64,000 bases of DNA from Gordonia sp. PDNC005 (lineage in GTDB: Bacteria; Actinomycetota; Actinomycetes; Mycobacteriales; Mycobacteriaceae): the NCBI RefSeq assembly GCF_016919385.1, contig NZ_CP070351.1, positions 1 through 64,000 on the forward strand. The letters run 5' to 3'. The first letter of the stretch is position 1. The number at the start of each line of letters is the position of its first letter. The notes below the pieces were generated by a model. It was not told the origin of the DNA. It worked only from the letters and a program-made list of their open reading frames with translations, and searched no databases. This document shows positions 57,724-64,000 of the stretch, one piece after another. The position numbers and the translations under genes are program-made.

Positions 57724-58362
57724 GTGTCTATGACGTATTCGGCCGCGGACCGGGTGTACACCGACGTGAAGGAGCTGATCCTCACCGGCGGTCTCGCCGG
57801 GGGCGAGCTGATCAGCGAGGGGGAGATCGCGGAACGGTGCTCCGTGAGCCGGACCCCGGTTCGTGAGGCGTTCCTCCGTCTCTCCGCCGAAGGCTGGATG
57901 CGCCTGTATCCGAAACGCGGGGCGCTCATCGTGCCGATCGGCGATCGGGAAGCACGCGACGTGCTCGACGCCCGCATCGCCATCGAATCCCACGCCGCAC
58001 GGTCCGTTGTCGCCCGGCCGACCGAACTGGCTCAGCTCAGTGAGCGCCTTCGGGAGAATCTCGCGCAGCACTCCGACGTGAGCCGGTCGGACACGGCGGA
58101 GTTCGCTCGTCTCGATGCGGAGTTCCACCAGCTGATCGTGGCCGCCGGTGGGAATGCGATCCTCAGCGACGTCTACGTCTCCCTCGGCGAGCGGCACCGC
58201 CGAATGACGGCGAGTCGACTGCAGGCGGTCGCCGATGTCGCCGACACGATCCTCGACGATCACGCTCGTCTTGCCGAGGCGATCACTGACCCGGAGTCGT
58301 TCACCGAACTCCTCATCACGCACCTCTCAACCGTTCACGACCTTCCCGGAGGACTCCGATGA
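57724..58362 (+). CDS. GntR-family (FCD domain) transcription regulator
   Basis: 212 aa. An N-terminal winged helix (VYTDVKELILTGGLAGGELISEGEIAERCSVSRTPVREAFLRL) and a helical FCD effector domain (DARIAIESHAARSVV, FHQLIVAAGGNAIL with metal-binding Asp and His) are evident. It overlaps the MFS transporter gene by 4 bases and probably controls it in response to a small organic acid (inference). Confidence 0.9.
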   Translation: MSMTYSAADRVYTDVKELILTGGLAGGELISEGEIAERCSVSRTPVREAFLRLSAEGWMRLYPKRGALIVPIGDREARDVLDARIAIESHAARSVVARPTELAQLSERLRENLAQHSDVSRSDTAEFARLDAEFHQLIVAAGGNAILSDVYVSLGERHRRMTASRLQAVADVADTILDDHARLAEAITDPESFTELLITHLSTVHDLPGGLR

Positions 58363-59612
58363 GCCGATCGCGCATGGCGGGCTGGCCCGCCGTTTCGCTC
58401 GCAGTGTTCGCCGCGGCCTGGGGCGGCAACGAGTTCACCCCGCTCCTCGTCATGTACCGCACAACGTCGAGCATGTCGGCTGTCGCGGTCGACCTGCTGC
58501 TGTTCACCTACGTGCTCGGCATCGTCCCCGCGCTGCTGATCGGCGGGCCGCTGTCAGACCGGCTCGGACGCCGTCCGCTGATGCTGCCGTCTCCGGTGAT
58601 CGCGGCAGCCGGATCGCTGCTCCTCGCATTCGGAGCACACTCAGTAGCGCTCCTCGCCGTCGGGCGGGTGCTCAGCGGGATCGCGCTGGGTCTCGCGATG
58701 GCCGTCGGCGGCAGCTGGATCAAAGAACTGTCCGACCGCGACGGTGCCACGACCACCGCGGGCGCCCGTCGCGCAGCACTGTCGCTGACCTCGGGATTCG
58801 GCATCGGCGCAGGCGTGGCCGCGATTCTCGCTCAGTGGGCTCCGTGGCCGAACCAGCTGTCGTACGCGGTCAACATCGCACTCTCCGTGGTCGCGTTCGC
58901 GGCGCTGCTCCGAGCGCCGGAATCGCGCGCTGCTCAGCACACCGGACGAACCCTCCGAGAAGAGCTGTCGATTCGGTCGGCGAAACACCCCCGATTCTGG
59001 GTGATGGTCGCCCCCGTGGCTCCGTGGGTGTTCGGCGCATGTGCCGTCGCCTACGCGGTGATCCCGGCTTTCATGACTGAGAAGACGTCGAGTTGGTCCA
59101 TTGCGTTCGCAGGACTCTGCTGTGTCGTCGGCCTCGCCGCCGGCTTCGGCATCCAGACCCTCGGCAAACGATTCGACAAGCCCGGCTCACCGCGGATCAT
59201 GGTGGTCGCGTTGAGCTTCGTGGTCGTCGGCCTGGCACTCGCCGCCGCGGCCTACACGACACTGTCGATCCCGCTCGCGCTCGTCGCCGCAGCGGTTCTC
59301 GGATGCGGCTACGGGATGGCGCTGATCGCCGGCCTTCTCGAAGTCCAGCGGATCGCCCGACCGAGCGAGCTCGCCGGTTTGACCGCGGTGTTCTACAGCC
59401 TGACCTACCTGGGCTTCGCTTCACCCGCGGCGATGGCGGCTGTCACGTCGGCATTCCCATCGATCGACTACCCGGAGATGTTCGGCTTCGGGATCGTCAT
59501 GGCTCTCCTCGCGGTGATCGTCGTGGTGATCGGCAACCGCACGTCGATCGCCGGTCCGCACACCGTCCGCCCGCGCGAGACCGCGGTGGAGTTGGAGTCG
59601 GTGGACGCCTGA
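58359..59612 (+). CDS. MFS transporter
   Basis: 417 aa with about 12 membrane helices. GGPLSDRLGRRPLML between helices 2 and 3 is the MFS signature A, and RFDKPGSPR is the equivalent loop of the second half. ATGA coupling to the GntR gene suggests co-regulation. The substrate, possibly a drug or organic acid, is not evident. Confidence 0.9.
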   Translation: MSRSRMAGWPAVSLAVFAAAWGGNEFTPLLVMYRTTSSMSAVAVDLLLFTYVLGIVPALLIGGPLSDRLGRRPLMLPSPVIAAAGSLLLAFGAHSVALLAVGRVLSGIALGLAMAVGGSWIKELSDRDGATTTAGARRAALSLTSGFGIGAGVAAILAQWAPWPNQLSYAVNIALSVVAFAALLRAPESRAAQHTGRTLREELSIRSAKHPRFWVMVAPVAPWVFGACAVAYAVIPAFMTEKTSSWSIAFAGLCCVVGLAAGFGIQTLGKRFDKPGSPRIMVVALSFVVVGLALAAAAYTTLSIPLALVAAAVLGCGYGMALIAGLLEVQRIARPSELAGLTAVFYSLTYLGFASPAAMAAVTSAFPSIDYPEMFGFGIVMALLAVIVVVIGNRTSIAGPHTVRPRETAVELESVDA

Positions 59613-59621
59613 AAGGCTGCG

Positions 59622-61714
<2,093 letters not shown>

Positions 61715-61727
61715 TCAACTGTACCGA

Positions 61728-61733
61728 TAGGGT
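61728..61733 (+). promoter_or_regulatory. -10 hexamer, leaderless rmlA
   Basis: TAGGGT lies 6 nt before the rmlA ATG in the 61-bp divergent rmlB-rmlA gap; no ribosome site is seen. Confidence 0.5.
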
Positions 61734-61739
61734 TGGACC

Positions 61740-62615
61740 ATGCGCGGAATCATCCTTGCCGGTGGCACCGGGTCGCGTCTGCACCCGATCACGCAGGGCG
61801 TCAGCAAGCAGCTCGTGCCCGTCTACGACAAACCGATGATCTACTACCCGCTGTCGACCCTGATGCTCGCGGGCGTGCGCGACATCCTCGTCGTGACCAC
61901 ACCGCACGACAGCGCGTCGTTCCAGTACCTCCTCGGAGACGGCTCTCAGTTCGGCGTTCGCATCACCTACGCGGTACAGCCCGAACCGAAAGGCCTCGCG
62001 CAGGCATTCATCCTCGGCGCCGATCACATCGGCGACGACACGGCAGCACTCGTCCTCGGCGACAACATCTTCTACGGCCCCGGCCTGGGCAGTCGGCTGC
62101 AGGGGTTCGGCGACGTCGACGGCGGAGCGATCTTCGCCTACCGCGTCGCCGATCCGACCGCATACGGGGTCGTCGAGTTCGACGCCGACGGGACCGCGAT
62201 CTCTCTTGAGGAGAAGCCGACTGAACCGAAGTCGCGGTACGCGGTTCCCGGCCTGTACTTCTACGACAACAACGTCGTCGACATCGCACGCGGTCTCGAG
62301 CCGTCGGCGCGCGGCGAATACGAGATCACCGACGTCAACGCCGAGTACCTGCGGCGCGGCAAGCTCAACGTGACCGTTCTGCCCCGGGGGACGGCCTGGC
62401 TCGACACCGGTACTTTCGACTCCCTGCTCGACGCGGGGAACTTCGTCCGCACCGTCGAGGAGCGGCAGGGCTTGAAGATCGCCGTGCCGGAGGAGATCGC
62501 GTGGCGACTCGGGTACATCGACGACGCTCACTTGCGCGACCGCGCCGAGGCGCTCGTGAAATCGGGGTACGGCACGTACCTGTACGACCTGCTCGATCGT
62601 GGACGGGAGCTGTAA
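61740..62615 (+). CDS. rmlA: Glucose-1-phosphate thymidylyltransferase
   Basis: 291 aa. [16 protein letters not shown] (nucleotide-binding), [31 protein letters not shown] (metal Asp) and EEKPTEPKS identify RmlA, the first committed step from glucose-1-phosphate and dTTP. The start at 61740 is probably leaderless. Three bases separate it from rmlC. Confidence 0.96.
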   Translation: MRGIILAGGTGSRLHPITQGVSKQLVPVYDKPMIYYPLSTLMLAGVRDILVVTTPHDSASFQYLLGDGSQFGVRITYAVQPEPKGLAQAFILGADHIGDDTAALVLGDNIFYGPGLGSRLQGFGDVDGGAIFAYRVADPTAYGVVEFDADGTAISLEEKPTEPKSRYAVPGLYFYDNNVVDIARGLEPSARGEYEITDVNAEYLRRGKLNVTVLPRGTAWLDTGTFDSLLDAGNFVRTVEERQGLKIAVPEEIAWRLGYIDDAHLRDRAEALVKSGYGTYLYDLLDRGREL

Positions 62616-62617
62616 AC

Positions 62618-63202
62618 GTGAAGGTTCGCGAACTGTCGATCGCGGGGGCGTGGGAATTCACGCCGGTCCAGCACGGCGACGACCGCGGCGTCTTCCTCGA
62701 AGCGTTCAAGGCCGATGTCCTGTCCGGGCTGGTCGGCCACCGGTTCGAGCTCGCTCAAGTCAACACATCAGTCTCGGCGGCCGGAGTGCTGCGCGGCATC
62801 CACTTCGCCGACGTCCCGCCGGGACAGGCGAAGTATGTGACGTGCACTGTCGGCGCGATTCTCGACGTGATCGTCGACATCCGCGTCGGTTCACCCACCT
62901 TCGGGGAGTGGGACGCGGTGCTGCTCGACGACGTCGACCGCAAGGCGGTGTACCTGTCCGAAGGGCTCGGTCACGGGTTCTGCTCGTTGGCGGACGGCTC
63001 CACGGTCACTTACCTGTGTTCGACGGGCTACAACCCGACAGCCGAACACGGCGTGAATCCGCTCGACCCCGGTCTCGGCATCGATTGGCCGACTGTCGCA
63101 CGCGACGGAACTCCGCTTGAGTACGAGCTCTCCGCGAAGGACGTCGCCGCTCCGACGCTCGCCCAAGCAACCGCCGACGGTCTGCTCCCCGCGTTCCACT
63201 GA
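62618..63202 (+). CDS. rmlC: dTDP-4-dehydrorhamnose 3,5-epimerase
   Basis: 194 aa from a GTG after gggag. The cupin core shows DDRGVFLEAFK, GVLRGIHFADVPPGQAKYV (catalytic His of RGIHF) and the Asp of YLSEGLGHGFCSL region. It performs the third step of dTDP-rhamnose synthesis. Co-transcribed with rmlA. The fourth enzyme, RmlD, is not in the window. Confidence 0.95.
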   Translation: MKVRELSIAGAWEFTPVQHGDDRGVFLEAFKADVLSGLVGHRFELAQVNTSVSAAGVLRGIHFADVPPGQAKYVTCTVGAILDVIVDIRVGSPTFGEWDAVLLDDVDRKAVYLSEGLGHGFCSLADGSTVTYLCSTGYNPTAEHGVNPLDPGLGIDWPTVARDGTPLEYELSAKDVAAPTLAQATADGLLPAFH

Positions 63203-63302
63203 CCGGCCGGCGCGGTGACTGCTGAGTGGGACAGCGGGTGCCGCAGCGTTCGTACACCGGCCAGAATCCTCCTCAACTGCCGTTCGACGAGGAGGTTCCA
63301 GC

Positions 63303-64000
63303 CATGAGGTCATTGTTGCTGTACGGAGCGCAGGACGCGCGTGTTGTCGACGTCCCCGAACCGGAGGCGGGTCCGGGCCAAGTCAAGATCAGGGTCGAAT
63401 GTGCGGGCATCTGCGGAAGTGATCTGTCCCTGTTCGAGTACTCGCCGATCCCGAGCGACTTCGTTCATCCGCTGCTCTGCACTCACGGACCGCATGCATT
63501 GGGGCATGAGTTTGCGGGACGTGTGGTCGCCGTCGGCGACGGAGTGGACGACCTTCCGCTCGGCACGCTGGTGGCGATCCGTCCGAACGTGTTCGACGGG
63601 ACGTGTGCCCCGTGTTCGAGGGGCGAGGTGAACCTCTGTGAGAAGGGCGGGTTCATCGGGGTCTCCGGTGGTGGTGGCGGATTCAGCGAGTACGTCGTCG
63701 CCGGGCGTGACGCGGCCTATCCGATGCCGGATGAACTCGGTGCGGAGGTCGCCGCAATGGTCGAATCGACGACGGTGGCCTGGCACGCGGTGAAACAGTC
63801 CCGCGCGCAGGAGGGGTCGAGTGCGCTTGTGATCGGTGCAGGCCCCGTCGGGCTGGGACTGGTGGCCTGTCTCAAGGCTCGTGGAGTCTCCACGATCCAC
63901 GTCAGCGAACCCAGTGCAGCGCGTGGCCGACTCGCCGCCGACATGGGCGCGATGGTGCACGATCCGACTGTCGATGACGTCGTCGCTCGGCTCAGCTCGG
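63303..64000 (+). CDS. Zinc-dependent alcohol dehydrogenase, 3'-truncated by window
   Basis: At least 232 residues, open to the window end. AGICGSDL gives the catalytic Cys, PHALGHEFAG the catalytic His/Glu, and VIGAGPVGLGL the NAD(P)-binding fold; the form resembles 2,3-butanediol dehydrogenases. The structural zinc lobe reads CAPCSRGEVNLC, so the third of four usual Cys appears to be missing. aggagg precedes the ATG. The substrate is not determined. Confidence 0.88.

Overview
The window is G+C-rich (about two-thirds by eye) with dense, ATGA- or TGATG-coupled genes, many GTG starts and several probable leaderless genes. It looks like a mycolic-acid actinobacterium, most likely Gordonia or a close relative (inference from dTDP-rhamnose genes, LGFP wall-binding repeats in the phage endolysin and an MmpS-like protein). 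Roughly 1-55369 is one complete-looking temperate siphovirus prophage. 55370-64000 is host chromosome.

Integration. A tyrosine integrase gene lies against the left end, and an intact tRNA-Thr(CGT) gene spans the right junction. The first 9 bases of the window equal part of that tRNA gene, so the window appears to begin inside attL. A 24-bp repeat (22/24 identical), itself made of two 9-mers at 11-bp spacing, lies inside both ends and is a good candidate for integrase arm-type sites.

Left arm (149-3045, reverse): integrase, ImmA-type metallopeptidase, MmpS-like membrane protein and an HTH repressor whose promoter overlaps an inverted repeat. Early region (3190-20598, forward): Cro-like and excisionase-like HTH proteins, YqaJ-type exonuclease plus RecT, a replication protein whose gene carries three 24-bp iterons, RuvC-like and DnaQ-like nucleases, a J-domain protein, an amino-methyltransferase, a HIT protein and many small unknowns. 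A reverse-strand single-TM gene (20600-21217) marks the border.

Late region (21313-54276): terminase, cytosine-C5 methyltransferase, portal, MuF protein fused to a CdiA_C-like nuclease toxin with a probable immunity gene, capsid protease, 2H phosphoesterase, major capsid, connectors, tail tube, chaperones, a 1574-aa tape measure with two wall-hydrolase domains, tail tip proteins, an M23-amidase-LGFP endolysin and membrane lysis proteins. The right end carries a recombinase protein lacking its catalytic domain.

Two repeated control elements stand out. Six copies of a 17-19 nt motif lie 21-38 nt upstream of key late genes, each preceded by a -10-like hexamer and usually followed by a hairpin. 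A 21-27 bp partly palindromic element occurs at six intergenic places. Neither resembles the inverted repeats at the repressor locus.

Host segment: arylamine N-acetyltransferase, malic enzyme, GntR regulator plus MFS transporter, galE-rmlB divergent from rmlA-rmlC, and a truncated zinc alcohol dehydrogenase.
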